A stretch of 55,842 bases of DNA, taken from NCBI GenBank assembly GCA_902791985.1, contig CADAYD010000020.1:1-55842 (forward strand), in the 5' to 3' direction. Positions within the stretch are counted from its first letter, which is position 1. Each line of letters starts with the position of its first letter. Shown in pieces: positions 1-8,330 of the stretch. A program made the position numbers and the translations under genes. The notes under the pieces were generated by a model. It ran no database searches. It was not told the origin of the DNA and worked only from the letters and a program-made list of their open reading frames with translations. Source of the DNA: an uncultured bacterium. Its GTDB lineage: Bacteria; Cyanobacteriota; Vampirovibrionia; Gastranaerophilales; Gastranaerophilaceae.

Positions 1-529
1 CGTGAGACCTGATTAATTGAACTTTTTTTATAAAATCATCATTCTTAAAATAATAATTTTTACTTTTGAAATATTTTATCAACCAATATCTCAAATTTGA
101 TGTTTTTTCCCAACTTTTAGTATCTTTTATATCAATATATACATTGTATATTTCACCATTTTTTAAAAAATGTTTTAGGGTATGATAATACATAATATAA
201 TAAAAATCATCATGAGTTCTTTTATATTTATTGTGGTTTAATATAGATTTATCAGGTATAACCAAACCCCTAAATTTTATTTTTTCATTTTGAAAAAAAT
301 ATTCAACTAATTCCAAATATAAATTTTTTTTTGATGGTGCTATTTTTGTCCATTTAATTTCGGCGTTTTTTTTAATCCCATACTTTTTTTTGATTTCTCT
401 AATATCTTTACATATTTGCATTCGTTCAGACTTAGGACACCATATAGAGCCAAAACCCATAACTTTTTGTCCATCGTTTTCTAAATGGCAACTTTCATCA
501 CAATAAATATTTATTTCTTCTGATAGCAT
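1..529 (-). CDS. DUF3800 domain protein, 5' part only
   Basis: The frame opens at the ATG complementary to 527-529 and stays open through the left edge, so 176 codons are visible and the C-terminus is missing. The N-terminus reads MLSEEINIYCDESCHLE, followed by GFGSIWCP and AEIKWTKI. This is the pattern of DUF3800 proteins, which begin with an aspartate-glutamate motif (here CDES) and are predicted to have an RNase H-like fold. Members are common in mobile elements and near defence genes, but their biochemical role is not established. A weak purine-rich site (AGGGAAA in the minus sense) precedes the ATG. It is divergent from the phage-like genes that start at 867, so it may be a neighbour of that element or part of it. 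Family call fairly sure; function unknown. Confidence 0.7.
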   Translation of the reverse strand, partial: MLSEEINIYCDESCHLENDGQKVMGFGSIWCPKSERMQICKDIREIKKKYGIKKNAEIKWTKIAPSKKNLYLELVEYFFQNEKIKFRGLVIPDKSILNHNKYKRTHDDFYYIMYYHTLKHFLKNGEIYNVYIDIKDTKSWEKTSNLRYWLIKYFKSKNYYFKNDDFIKKVQLIRSH

Positions 530-751
530 GATTTTTCCCTTTTGAATTTATTATAGCACATTATTGTTTATACCGAAATTTATATAATATGACCTTTGTT
601 TTTCGTATGTCAAAAAACTATTTATGCACATTTTAAAAGTGTGTTAATTTCAACAATATTAAAGATTTCAACGTTTTCTTTAATTTCTTTTATAAATTCA
701 TTTACATACAATTTTAAGTTCGAGTTTTGACACCTGCGGCCCAGATTAAAG

Positions 752-778
752 AAGACAGGATTAATACCTGTCTTTTTT
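752..778 (+). terminator. Rho-independent terminator-like hairpin
   Basis: AAGACAGG (752-759) pairs perfectly with CCTGTCTT (767-774) across a 7-base loop and is followed by further Ts. No plus-strand gene is visible upstream, so what it ends is unclear. The rest of 530-814 holds no convincing gene. Confidence 0.6.
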
Positions 779-814
779 ATTGAAATTTATAAATACAAGT
801 TTTTCTATTTTATG

Positions 815-843
815 TTTACAGGTTTTTAATTTTATTTTATAAT
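815..843 (+). promoter_or_regulatory. Sigma-70-type promoter
   Basis: TTTACA (815-820) and TATAAT (838-843) are separated by exactly 17 bases. A start near 850 would leave a very short leader before the AAAGGAG ribosome site (854-860) and the ATG at 867. It would serve the RHH-type gene and perhaps the lipoprotein gene behind it. Confidence 0.6.
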
Positions 844-866
844 ATAAAGAAGTAAAGGAGATTTAT

Positions 867-1307
867 ATGTATAAAAAGATAGTTAACTTTATAAAAAACA
901 ATATGACTTCAAATACTGAACAATTTAGTATGCGAATTCCAAGAGATTTAAAAAAGCCGTTAGAAAAGAAAGCAAAATCTTTAAGATTACCTTTACCGGA
1001 TTATGTCAGAGCAATTATGTTGAATTCTATTTTGCCTGAAATTTTAGATTCTGAATTAAAAAAAGTAACCTGTGAATGGATTACAAAGCAAGGTAAAGAT
1101 TCTATCGAAGTTCATTTTGGCGAAAAAATAAAAAGATTAAAAGAAATAGTTGATATAGCATCCTACGCAATTGAAGAAACCGAAAAACTTCAACAAAAGT
1201 TTCTTGATGCAGAACTTGAATATATGAATACACTAGATAGCAAGATGAACACAAGCCGAAATATAGGAGGGAATAGCGATGTAAAAAGTTTGAAAAATTT
1301 AATTTAA
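867..1307 (+). CDS. Ribbon-helix-helix-type small protein with coiled-coil tail
   Basis: The product is 146 residues. Residues about 19-52 (from EQFSMRIPRDLKK through LPDYVRAIML) have the beta-strand plus two-helix pattern of ribbon-helix-helix DNA-binding proteins, with alternating polar and hydrophobic residues in the strand and a helix-turn-helix after it. The rest is charged and helical and probably forms a coiled coil. The start is supported by AAAGGAG seven bases upstream and a good promoter at 815-843. It is the first plus-strand gene of the phage-like region and may be its regulator or a DNA-partitioning-type protein. The RHH call is by pattern only, and the target is unknown. Confidence 0.5.
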   Translation: MYKKIVNFIKNNMTSNTEQFSMRIPRDLKKPLEKKAKSLRLPLPDYVRAIMLNSILPEILDSELKKVTCEWITKQGKDSIEVHFGEKIKRLKEIVDIASYAIEETEKLQQKFLDAELEYMNTLDSKMNTSRNIGGNSDVKSLKNLI

Positions 1308-1324
1308 TTTTGTAAAATAATTGC

Positions 1325-1927
1325 ATGCAAAAAATATGGATTTTATTTTTAATATTTTTATTTATAACTTGTCCAGTTTTTGGTTGTAATTTGACAAAAA
1401 ACCAGCCAATTACTCATCCTGACGGAACTATTGAATACAATTTTTCTAAACAATCTCAAACCAAAGCAAGTAAAATATTATATAAATTTGTCTTGAAAGA
1501 ATTAAATAAAACTCCAAGAGAAGCACAAGATTTTGCAAATATAACCCACAAAACAGTAAGTGCTTTTGAAACCGATTTAAACGGTGACGGTAAAAAAGAA
1601 ATTATTGGTGTTGTTTTTTCAACATTATATTGGGGAACAGCGGGAATTTCTTTATTTATTCTTGAAGAAAAAGATAATAATTATCAAAATATTGCAAAGT
1701 ATATGATTAACATAGAAACAAATATGAAATTTTATGTTTTGCCGTATAAAACAAATGATTATAAAGATATAAAATATCATGGTTCTATTGCTTTTGATTT
1801 TAAATCAATGCAAGCAAAATTTAATGGTAAATATTATTATAATTATGAACAAGAAAAAAAATTCTTAGAATACTTAAAAAATTTTTCCGGATATGATGTA
1901 TCTGAAATAACAGGTATAAAAGAATAA
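1325..1927 (+). CDS. Putative lipoprotein, phage-region accessory protein
   Basis: The product is 200 residues. It starts with a hydrophobic signal (IWILFLIFLFITCPVFGC) ending in VFGC, an acceptable though imperfect lipobox with Cys21 as the predicted lipidated residue. A segment near residue 85, DLNGDGKKEIIG, looks like a single calcium-binding or FG-GAP-type loop. The last residues, FSGYDVSEITGIK, match a stretch inside the transglycosylase encoded next (FEGYDVSNVTGIK), which suggests shared ancestry or a shared docking segment. There is no good ribosome site before the ATG and only 17 bases after the previous gene, so translational coupling is possible. Function unknown. An envelope role linked to the neighbouring lysin, such as protection or exclusion, is only a guess. 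Confidence 0.5.
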   Translation: MQKIWILFLIFLFITCPVFGCNLTKNQPITHPDGTIEYNFSKQSQTKASKILYKFVLKELNKTPREAQDFANITHKTVSAFETDLNGDGKKEIIGVVFSTLYWGTAGISLFILEEKDNNYQNIAKYMINIETNMKFYVLPYKTNDYKDIKYHGSIAFDFKSMQAKFNGKYYYNYEQEKKFLEYLKNFSGYDVSEITGIKE

Positions 1928-2010
1928 TAGCCGTTTAAAAATATAAATAGTATAAGGGTATTTAAAATATTAAATACCTGAATTAGTGATAAAATCGAAA
2001 GGATAATTTT

Positions 2011-3114
2011 ATGACAAAAACATTGAATGATTTTTATAATGATTTAGGTGCTAGAGAATCAGGAGGCAATTATTCTTCTGTAAATAAATATGGTTATGTT
2101 GGCAAATATCAAATGGGTGAAGCTGCAATGATAGATGCTGGCTATTATAAAAAGCCTTCTGGGAAATACAATAATGATTGGTCTGGTCAATTTACAGGCA
2201 AAGATGGTGTATATAGTGTTCAAGATTTTCTAAAAAACAAACAGGCACAAGAAAATGCACAAAAAGCATTCAAGCAGGCTCAATGGAATCAATTAAAAGC
2301 TATTGGAGCTGATAAATATATTGGTAAAGAAATTAATGGAGTCAAAATAACGCAATCGGGCTTATTAGCTGCAGCTCACCTAAAAGGTCCTGGGGCAGTA
2401 AAAGAATATTTACAAAGTGATGGCAAAAATATTCCAAAGGATGCTTTTGGTACAAGTGTTGAAAGTTATATGAAAAAATTTGAAGGATATGATGTCTCAA
2501 ATGTTACAGGAATAAAAGATTCAAAAACTAATGATAATACCTCTAAAAGTGAACCAATTGAAAAAGGACCTTTAAATTATAATCAGAATGTTCCGTTTGA
2601 ATTAAGCATTCAATATAACGATTACCAACAAAACAACCTTCCTGATTTAAATGATTTAATGATAAATCCTATAAATCAACAACCTGATAATCCTTGGGAT
2701 ATGATCCCAATGGCAATACCTGAAAGTTTAAGGCAACCTTCAGGTCTTCCAACAGGTCAAGCTGCAAATTTTGATATCAATCAACTTGCAAATATTTTGG
2801 GCATTCAATTACCTGATGTACAATCTACAAATCAACCTAAACAAGATTCAGGTTTATTTGGATATACAAACCCATTAACTGGCAGCAATCATATCTACAC
2901 ACGTGAAGAAGTCGGACAAATGTCATCAGATGAATTTGCCAAACACGAAAAAGAGATTGACGCACAAACTCGTGTATTTAACGGAACTATGCCAACCAAT
3001 GGTGATTTGCAACGAGAAGCCATGACAGGTGGCGGTGTAGTTTATGTAAACTCCTACACCCGTTCTGATGGTACAGAAGTAAAAGGTTATTACCGCAGCA
3101 GGCCTAGTATTTAG
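2011..3114 (+). CDS. Lytic transglycosylase-like (lysozyme-fold) protein with phage-type tail
   Basis: The product is 367 residues. Residues 1-150 look like a lysozyme-fold transglycosylase: GARESGGNYSS carries the expected catalytic Glu16, then GYVGKYQMGEAAM and GLLAAAHLKGPGAV follow at the usual spacing. Such enzymes cut the glycan strands of peptidoglycan. Residues 155-280 are Asn/Gln/Pro-rich and probably disordered. The C-terminus has TREEVGQMSSDEFAKHE, shared with the protein at 8580-9179, and VYVNSYTRSDGTEVKGYY, shared with the start of the protein at 13312. This links it to the virion cluster and suggests a virion-associated or ejected wall-degrading protein. An AAAGGA site precedes the ATG. 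A weak inverted repeat (1957-1978) lies upstream. Confidence 0.7.
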   Translation: MTKTLNDFYNDLGARESGGNYSSVNKYGYVGKYQMGEAAMIDAGYYKKPSGKYNNDWSGQFTGKDGVYSVQDFLKNKQAQENAQKAFKQAQWNQLKAIGADKYIGKEINGVKITQSGLLAAAHLKGPGAVKEYLQSDGKNIPKDAFGTSVESYMKKFEGYDVSNVTGIKDSKTNDNTSKSEPIEKGPLNYNQNVPFELSIQYNDYQQNNLPDLNDLMINPINQQPDNPWDMIPMAIPESLRQPSGLPTGQAANFDINQLANILGIQLPDVQSTNQPKQDSGLFGYTNPLTGSNHIYTREEVGQMSSDEFAKHEKEIDAQTRVFNGTMPTNGDLQREAMTGGGVVYVNSYTRSDGTEVKGYYRSRPSI

Positions 3115-3218
3115 TTTTATACAGAGATGAATGGTAATAAAATCCTGTTCATCTCAATCTCATAGATAATTTAATCTTATTCTGAGTGTTAAATTATAAC
3201 AGACAGATTTATTTATGT

Positions 3219-4574
3219 TTAAAATTTTCTTGGATTTACACCATGTATCCAATTAATTTCAATTTTTTCAAGAGAGATACCTTTTGTTTCGGGAACAAGA
3301 AAATAAACAAATACTATACAGAAAAATGATACAATTCCAAATCCCCAGAAGGTCCATGCTCCGCCAATTTTTTCCAATAAAATAGGAAAACTGTAAACAA
3401 CAAAGAAATTAAAAGCGAAGTTAGCAACTGTACAGATACTCATTGCAATCCCTCTTATTTTTAACGGAAATACTTCTGATACCAATATCCAGCCAATAGG
3501 TCCAAGACTCATTGCAAAACAAACTATATATGTTACAAGACTTCCGACAGTTACCCACTTTAGATTTTCTCCAAAATAATCTGCAAATGAAAATCCGCAG
3601 CCCAATGCAATTAAACTAAGCATAACTCCTGTTAAACCAAAATATAATAATGGCTTTCGACCCAATCTATCGGTAAAGAATAATGCAACAATTGTCATAA
3701 GAAAATTTACTATGCCTATACCTGTAGTTGCATAAATTGCAGTAATATTACTGTCAAAACCTGCACTTTTAAATATTGTAGGTGCATAATAGATAATCGT
3801 GTTTATACCCGTACAAATTTGGGCAAACATTATTCCTATACCTACAACAAAAGGCATTATCATCCACTTTTGAAGTTTGAATTTTTCTCCGTTGTCGTTA
3901 TCCTTTAGGGTTAATTTAACTGCCTGAATTTCTTTTTCTGCATCTGCATTTGGTTCAATGGATGCAAAAACTTTTTCAGCTTCTTCTTCTCTTCCTTTTC
4001 TTACTAACCAACGAGGAGTATCGCTCATAAAACACATGCCAATGAATAATACTAATCCGGGTACGATACCTGCAAATAACATCCAGCGCCAATTATATAC
4101 GGCATGTGCAAATACTGCATTTATAAAATATGAGAATAATATCCCGGCTGTAATTGCCCATTGATATAAAGATACGAGGGTTCCTCTAAGATGCTTCGGA
4201 GAAATTTCAGATAAGTACAATGGAACAACAAAATTTACTATTCCGACAGCAAATCCGACAAAAATTCTTGAAGCAATTAATACTAACGGATTTGTTGCAA
4301 ATGCGCAAAAAATAGAGCCTAATATAAATATTACGGCTGTTGCCATTATAATTTTCTTACGCCCGAAAATGTCTGCTAAAATTCCATTAGTCGCAGCTCC
4401 AATTACTGCACCAATTAAAACGGCACTAACTATCATACCTTGAGCAGAAGCAGTCAAATCCCAAGTTTCTTTAATAAATAATAAAGCTCCAGATATAACA
4501 CCTGTGTCATATCCGGATAGTAATCCTCCTAATGATGCTATTATAGCAATAACGTACAACCATAAATACTTCAT
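3219..4574 (-). CDS. MFS sugar:proton symporter (sugar porter family)
   Basis: The product is 451 residues, the usual length for the family, with about twelve hydrophobic segments. Family signatures are visible: YDTGVISGALLFI in the first helix, GRKK at residues 71-74 after helix 2, RIFVGFAVGI, and PETKGISLEKIE after the last helix. These are marks of the XylE/GalP/AraE sugar porters, which import hexoses or pentoses with protons across the inner membrane. The exact sugar cannot be read from the sequence. An AAAGGAG site (4580-4586, minus sense) precedes the ATG. It runs against all its neighbours and sits between two phage-like lysis genes, so it looks inserted or carried as an accessory gene. 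Confidence 0.9.
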   Translation of the reverse strand: MKYLWLYVIAIIASLGGLLSGYDTGVISGALLFIKETWDLTASAQGMIVSAVLIGAVIGAATNGILADIFGRKKIIMATAVIFILGSIFCAFATNPLVLIASRIFVGFAVGIVNFVVPLYLSEISPKHLRGTLVSLYQWAITAGILFSYFINAVFAHAVYNWRWMLFAGIVPGLVLFIGMCFMSDTPRWLVRKGREEEAEKVFASIEPNADAEKEIQAVKLTLKDNDNGEKFKLQKWMIMPFVVGIGIMFAQICTGINTIIYYAPTIFKSAGFDSNITAIYATTGIGIVNFLMTIVALFFTDRLGRKPLLYFGLTGVMLSLIALGCGFSFADYFGENLKWVTVGSLVTYIVCFAMSLGPIGWILVSEVFPLKIRGIAMSICTVANFAFNFFVVYSFPILLEKIGGAWTFWGFGIVSFFCIVFVYFLVPETKGISLEKIEINWIHGVNPRKF

Positions 4575-4676
4575 ATTTTCTCCTTTAATAAACGCTAAAA
4601 ATAAATTCTATACTAGCATATTTTTATATTAAATGTAAATATTAAAATTTATATTTGGATTATTACAGACAGATTT

Positions 4677-4694
4677 GGTGCGAAACATCGCACC
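4677..4694. repeat. Small palindrome (GGTGCGA-AACA-TCGCACC)
   Basis: A perfect 7-bp stem with a 4-base loop lies in the gap between the transporter and the LuxR-type gene. It is GC-rich against AT-rich surroundings and resembles dispersed palindromic units. Confidence 0.5.
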
Positions 4695-4905
4695 CTACAA
4701 GCTTTCTGTTCAAAATTCTCAAACTGACTGTTATTTTAGGATAAAAATATTATTTAATGTGCTTTTTAACCATAAATTACTACTAAATAGTAGTGACGGA
4801 AAAGAGGAATTTTCATTTTCCCATAAATGTTTATACTTTTATATGTAATCTTTAAGAACTAAATTTTAATATCAACCCTAACATTCCAATACTCTAATTA
4901 TTAGT

Positions 4906-4943
4906 AAGGGGATTATTTTCCCTGAAAATCCCCTTTATTTTTT
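4906..4943 (+). terminator. Hairpin with T-run upstream of the LuxR-type gene
   Basis: AAGGGGATT (4906-4914) pairs with AATCCCCTT (4927-4935), followed by a run of seven Ts. No plus-strand gene ends just before it, so it may act as an attenuator in the leader of the gene at 5018 or as an insulating terminator. The rest of 4575-5017 shows only the small palindrome at 4677. Confidence 0.6.
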
Positions 4944-5017
4944 TAGAGTGGAAATATTATTAAGCGATTTAGATAATGCTTAATGTAATATTAAAGAGTA
5001 GTTCAAAAAGGAAGTTT

Positions 5018-5236
5018 ATGAAATTATCACAGCGAGAACACGATGTGCTATTGTGCATCGCGGATGGTTTAGTCGAAAAGGAAATAGCAAAAAAACTCAA
5101 AATAGGCAAAGGCACTGTTCATTCTTATATCACATCAATGATGAATAAAATGAGTGCTCTAACAAGAGCACATGCAGTATCAATTTACTACAGAGAATAT
5201 CCCAGATGGGATATTAAAGGAAAGTTAAAAATTTGA
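5018..5236 (+). CDS. Small LuxR-type helix-turn-helix protein
   Basis: The product is 72 residues and consists almost only of a LuxR/GerE-type DNA-binding domain: LSQREHDVLLCIADGL, then EIAKKLKIGKGTVHSYI with the recognition helix, then a dimerisation helix. There is no receiver or ligand-binding domain. The ATG at 5018 is preferred over the one at 4976 because AAGGAAG (5008-5014) lies just upstream and the extra 14 residues look unstructured. Its stop shares a base with the ATG of the amidase gene (TGATG), so the two are translationally coupled. It probably regulates the phage-like late genes. Small LuxR-type or sigma-like HTH proteins also occur as phage late regulators or terminase-like proteins, so the role is inferred. 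Confidence 0.65.
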   Translation: MKLSQREHDVLLCIADGLVEKEIAKKLKIGKGTVHSYITSMMNKMSALTRAHAVSIYYREYPRWDIKGKLKI

Positions 5237-5733
5237 TGAAACGAATTATAATCCACTGGAGTGCAGGTACATATTATCCGACTCTGCACGAAAAACAATG
5301 TTATCACTATCTTGTTGATAAAAACGGTAAAATTTATGACGGGCTTTATAAGCCGGAGGATAATATTGATTGTAAAGACGGAATATATGCTGCACATACA
5401 GGAGGTGGAAATACCTGTTCTATAGGGGTTGCAATGTGCGCAATGGCAGGGTTTAAAAATCCGTATCAAATCGGGGATTACCCTATAACCCCGATACAAT
5501 TTGAGGCTTGTATGAAGTTGTGTGCCCTGCTTTGTCTTAAATATTCGATAGAAATTGGTCCGAATCATGTTATGACTCATTATGAATTTGGACAAAAAAA
5601 TCCCAAAACATCCAGTTTTGGCAAAATTGATATAGTGTATCTTCCGCCATATCCTTGGGTACCTAGGGGAGAGGTTGGGAGTTTTATTCGTTCAAAAATC
5701 CGCTGGTATAAGAATAAATATTTTGGAGGTTAA
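5236..5733 (+). CDS. N-acetylmuramoyl-L-alanine amidase (amidase_2 family) endolysin
   Basis: The product is 165 residues from the ATG at 5236; a TTG one codon earlier is also open. The start KRIIIHWSAGTYYP places a metal-binding His at residue 7. AAHTGGGNTCSIGVAM (residues 52-67) matches the family core, MTHYEFG supplies His115, and GKID with Asp132 is the likely third ligand. This is the zinc amidase type that includes T7 lysozyme, which cleaves the bond between MurNAc and the stem peptide. It is one compact domain without a signal peptide, as in phage endolysins that need a holin. It is coupled to the LuxR-type gene before it, and its last codons contain the GGAGG ribosome site of the next gene. 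Confidence 0.88.
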   Translation: MKRIIIHWSAGTYYPTLHEKQCYHYLVDKNGKIYDGLYKPEDNIDCKDGIYAAHTGGGNTCSIGVAMCAMAGFKNPYQIGDYPITPIQFEACMKLCALLCLKYSIEIGPNHVMTHYEFGQKNPKTSSFGKIDIVYLPPYPWVPRGEVGSFIRSKIRWYKNKYFGG

Positions 5734-5735
5734 AT

Positions 5736-7253
5736 ATGGATATTAATTATTTTGATTTGTCGGGAGGTATAAACCAAAATTCTACAAAAACTGAACTGGG
5801 AATTCACAAAGGTCGATTATCTTGGGCCGATTCAAAAAATATTGAAATATATTCAGGAAAAGGAATCATTAAACAAAAAGGTAACACATTGTATTTTGAG
5901 CTGCCGGTTTCAGAAGCAATTACAGGCATGTGTGAAATGGAATCTGCAGGAGTTTATAAACTTGTAATCACTACTGTAAGCGGGAAAATCTATATTTATA
6001 ATGATAATTCTCAACAGTTGACGTTATTAAATAAAACTTTGTCCGGTGCAGATGTAAAGTTCGTGTGTTTTCTAAACGGTATGCTTGTTGCTACCGAATC
6101 CGATGCGATGTTTTATATTAAAAATGATGCGGAATACACAATAGAAAACTGTAATTTAAAGAACCTTAATAATGAAACAATTTATCCTGATTGTATTGCG
6201 GTATATAAAGGTAGAGTTTGGGCGGCAGATAATTCTACTATTTATTATTCTGCGCTTGGTAAATATGATGATTTTACAACAAGCAATGATGCGGGGTACA
6301 TAAATGATTTTCATACTGATACATCTTATATAACAGGTTTGCATAATTACAAAGATTGTTTGTCTATATATAAAAAAGACAAAGTATATTTGCTGCAGGG
6401 CTCAAGTCCGGATGATTTTAGGATTATACCGTTTGCCGATAAAGGTACTGTTTGCCAAAAATCGATTCTAAATGTTGATAACAAACAATATTTCGTCAGC
6501 AACGGAATATATGCGCTAGAACAAGTTGGCGAATTAAATCAAATACGTTTGGGGTCATCTATTTCAGAAAATATAACAGCAGAGTTTGACAATTTTGATA
6601 AAGCAAGATTTAGTGATACTATGGCTGTTCATTATCAAGATAGACATCAGATGTGGTTTTTATTTCCGTATAGAAACTATGAATATTATAAAACAATATG
6701 GATAAATGATTATGTGAACAGAGTTTGGTACAAAAGAGTGTTGCCTCAAAATATTACATATATGTGCATTTTTCATAATAACATTCTATCTTCAGACTCC
6801 TCGGGGAAAGTATACATAGAAGATTTAGGTACGACTTTTGATGGTCAAAGTATCGATTTTATGTGGAAATCCCCCTTTCTTTCTTTAAGCAATATTCATC
6901 ACAGGAAATTGATAGACGAATTTTATTTTGTGCTTGATGATGCACAGGATAATAAATTTGATTTTTATGTATATAAAGATTATGACGGTAATTGTCCTGA
7001 TGATAGAGAGCTTATTTATTCAAGGAATTTTACTCAATTAATATGGGCAAAAGATGACGAGAATTTAGATATTTCAAAATGGTGTATCGATACAAATGAT
7101 GCCCCTATTTGGACAATAAATGCTGACATTTTGGAAAAAGCCGAGATTTGCGGAAGTTGTTTCAGTGTTCAACTATGTGTTGAAGGGAATGCTGTTGATG
7201 ATAATTGCGCAATTATCGGTTTGCAATTCAGAGAAATATATAACGACGATTAA
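5736..7253 (+). CDS. Podovirus-type tail nozzle / DNA stabilisation protein
   Basis: The product is 505 residues. The opening INYFDLSGGINQNSTKTELG, repeated short beta-strand units, and the central IYKKDKVYLLQGSSPDDF are typical of phage proteins in the P22 gp10/T7 gp12 class. Those proteins form the beta-propeller tail tube or plug below the portal and keep packaged DNA in place. The last third, from about residue 370, is less conserved and may form the distal tip. GGAGG (5725-5729) lies inside the end of the amidase gene, six bases before the ATG. Assignment rests on motif pattern and on the neighbouring capsid, adaptor and portal genes, with no tape-measure gene, which fits a short tail. 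Confidence 0.65.
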   Translation: MDINYFDLSGGINQNSTKTELGIHKGRLSWADSKNIEIYSGKGIIKQKGNTLYFELPVSEAITGMCEMESAGVYKLVITTVSGKIYIYNDNSQQLTLLNKTLSGADVKFVCFLNGMLVATESDAMFYIKNDAEYTIENCNLKNLNNETIYPDCIAVYKGRVWAADNSTIYYSALGKYDDFTTSNDAGYINDFHTDTSYITGLHNYKDCLSIYKKDKVYLLQGSSPDDFRIIPFADKGTVCQKSILNVDNKQYFVSNGIYALEQVGELNQIRLGSSISENITAEFDNFDKARFSDTMAVHYQDRHQMWFLFPYRNYEYYKTIWINDYVNRVWYKRVLPQNITYMCIFHNNILSSDSSGKVYIEDLGTTFDGQSIDFMWKSPFLSLSNIHHRKLIDEFYFVLDDAQDNKFDFYVYKDYDGNCPDDRELIYSRNFTQLIWAKDDENLDISKWCIDTNDAPIWTINADILEKAEICGSCFSVQLCVEGNAVDDNCAIIGLQFREIYNDD

Positions 7254-7313
7254 AACATCACCATTCACTCATACATATACAGTTACACACTAATTAATGA
7301 AAGGACAAGAAAA

Positions 7314-8255
7314 ATGACAGATTTTTCAACAACTTATTCTGCTTTCATTCCGGAAGTATGGAGCCAAAAATTAAACACAATGCTTGAAAAAAAATGTGTT
7401 ATGATGCAGTGCGTAAACAAAAATTGGGAAGGAGAAATTTCTAAACAGGGTGACAAAGTAAAAATTATCACTCCGGCAAGTGTTTCCGTTTCTACTTTAA
7501 CCACTGGCAGTATTTCTTACTCTGCGCTTGAACCTAGTGCAAAAGAATTGGAAATTGATCAAAAGAAATTTTTTGCATTCAAGATTGATGATATTGCCAA
7601 AGCACAAGCAAATGTTGATATTATGGAAGCGCATTTGAATAATGCAAGAAAAGCAATCGAAGTAGTACAAGATTCATATTTATTGTCTTTACATACAGAT
7701 GTTCCGTCTGCTAATATTGTAGGCTCGGCAGAATCACCTGTTGCATTAAGTAAATCAACTATTTATGAAAAATTTGTACAATTAGCACTGGCATTAAAAA
7801 ATTCGGATGCTGTTTATGCTGGAGTGCGTCCTTGGGTGGTAATTAACCCGACTATTGAATCATATTTACTTCAAAGCTCTGAATTTATTTCTGCATATAA
7901 TGTTGCAGATACAACATTGAGAGAAGGTTCAATTGGCAGAATTGCAGGTATGGATGTGCTTGTCAGCACTAATTTGACCGCTGTAGACGGTAAATACTAC
8001 GTCTTAGCCGGCACAAACGATGCAATAACTTTCGCATCTCAACTTGCTAAAATTGAAAGTTTAAGAGATAAAGATTCATTCTCAGATTTGGTAAGAGGCT
8101 TATATTTATACGGTGCTAAAACAGTACAGCCAAATGCATTAGCAAAAATGATTGTTTCCGCATCAACATCAGATGATACAACAGAAGCTCCATCTGAAGC
8201 TGCATCTGATACTCCTAGCGAAACCCCTAGCGAAACCCCGTCAACAACTCCTTAG
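7314..8255 (+). CDS. Major capsid protein (HK97-fold, podovirus type)
   Basis: The product is 313 residues. The start TTYSAFIPEVWSQKLNTMLE is a typical phage coat opening. It is followed by GDKVKI, the spine-like helix LNNARKAIEVVQDSYLLSL, and a late GMDVLVSTNL block, as in P22-like coat proteins with the HK97 fold. The last 30 residues are an unusual Thr/Ser/Glu/Pro-rich tail with repeated SETP units, probably exposed on the particle or used in assembly. An AAAGGA site precedes the ATG. The gene is closed by a strong hairpin (8265-8303), as expected for a highly expressed capsid gene. The fold is inferred from sequence pattern. Confidence 0.75.
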   Translation: MTDFSTTYSAFIPEVWSQKLNTMLEKKCVMMQCVNKNWEGEISKQGDKVKIITPASVSVSTLTTGSISYSALEPSAKELEIDQKKFFAFKIDDIAKAQANVDIMEAHLNNARKAIEVVQDSYLLSLHTDVPSANIVGSAESPVALSKSTIYEKFVQLALALKNSDAVYAGVRPWVVINPTIESYLLQSSEFISAYNVADTTLREGSIGRIAGMDVLVSTNLTAVDGKYYVLAGTNDAITFASQLAKIESLRDKDSFSDLVRGLYLYGAKTVQPNALAKMIVSASTSDDTTEAPSEAASDTPSETPSETPSTTP

Positions 8256-8264
8256 TATTAAATA

Positions 8265-8303
8265 AAAATGTACTCTTTTTCTACCTGAAAAAGAGTACAT
8301 TTT
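8265..8303 (+). terminator. Strong hairpin after the capsid gene
   Basis: A perfect 17-bp stem (8265-8281 with 8287-8303) and 5-base loop ends in Ts. It lies ten bases after the capsid stop and would end or reduce transcription into the following genes, favouring capsid expression. Confidence 0.8.
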
Positions 8304-8330
8304 CCCTTAAAAAATCATAGGAGAAAATTT

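Noticed and set aside
622-786. 55-codon minus-strand frame reading NLGRRCQNSNLKLY and on
   Set aside because: It has no start codon and overlaps a terminator-like hairpin. It may be a gene remnant, but no family is recognisable, so it is not listed as a feature.
1279-1284. ATG-TAA start-stop behind a GGAGG site near the end of the RHH gene
   Set aside because: It lies in another frame within a coding gene, and nothing follows that would use it. Probably chance.
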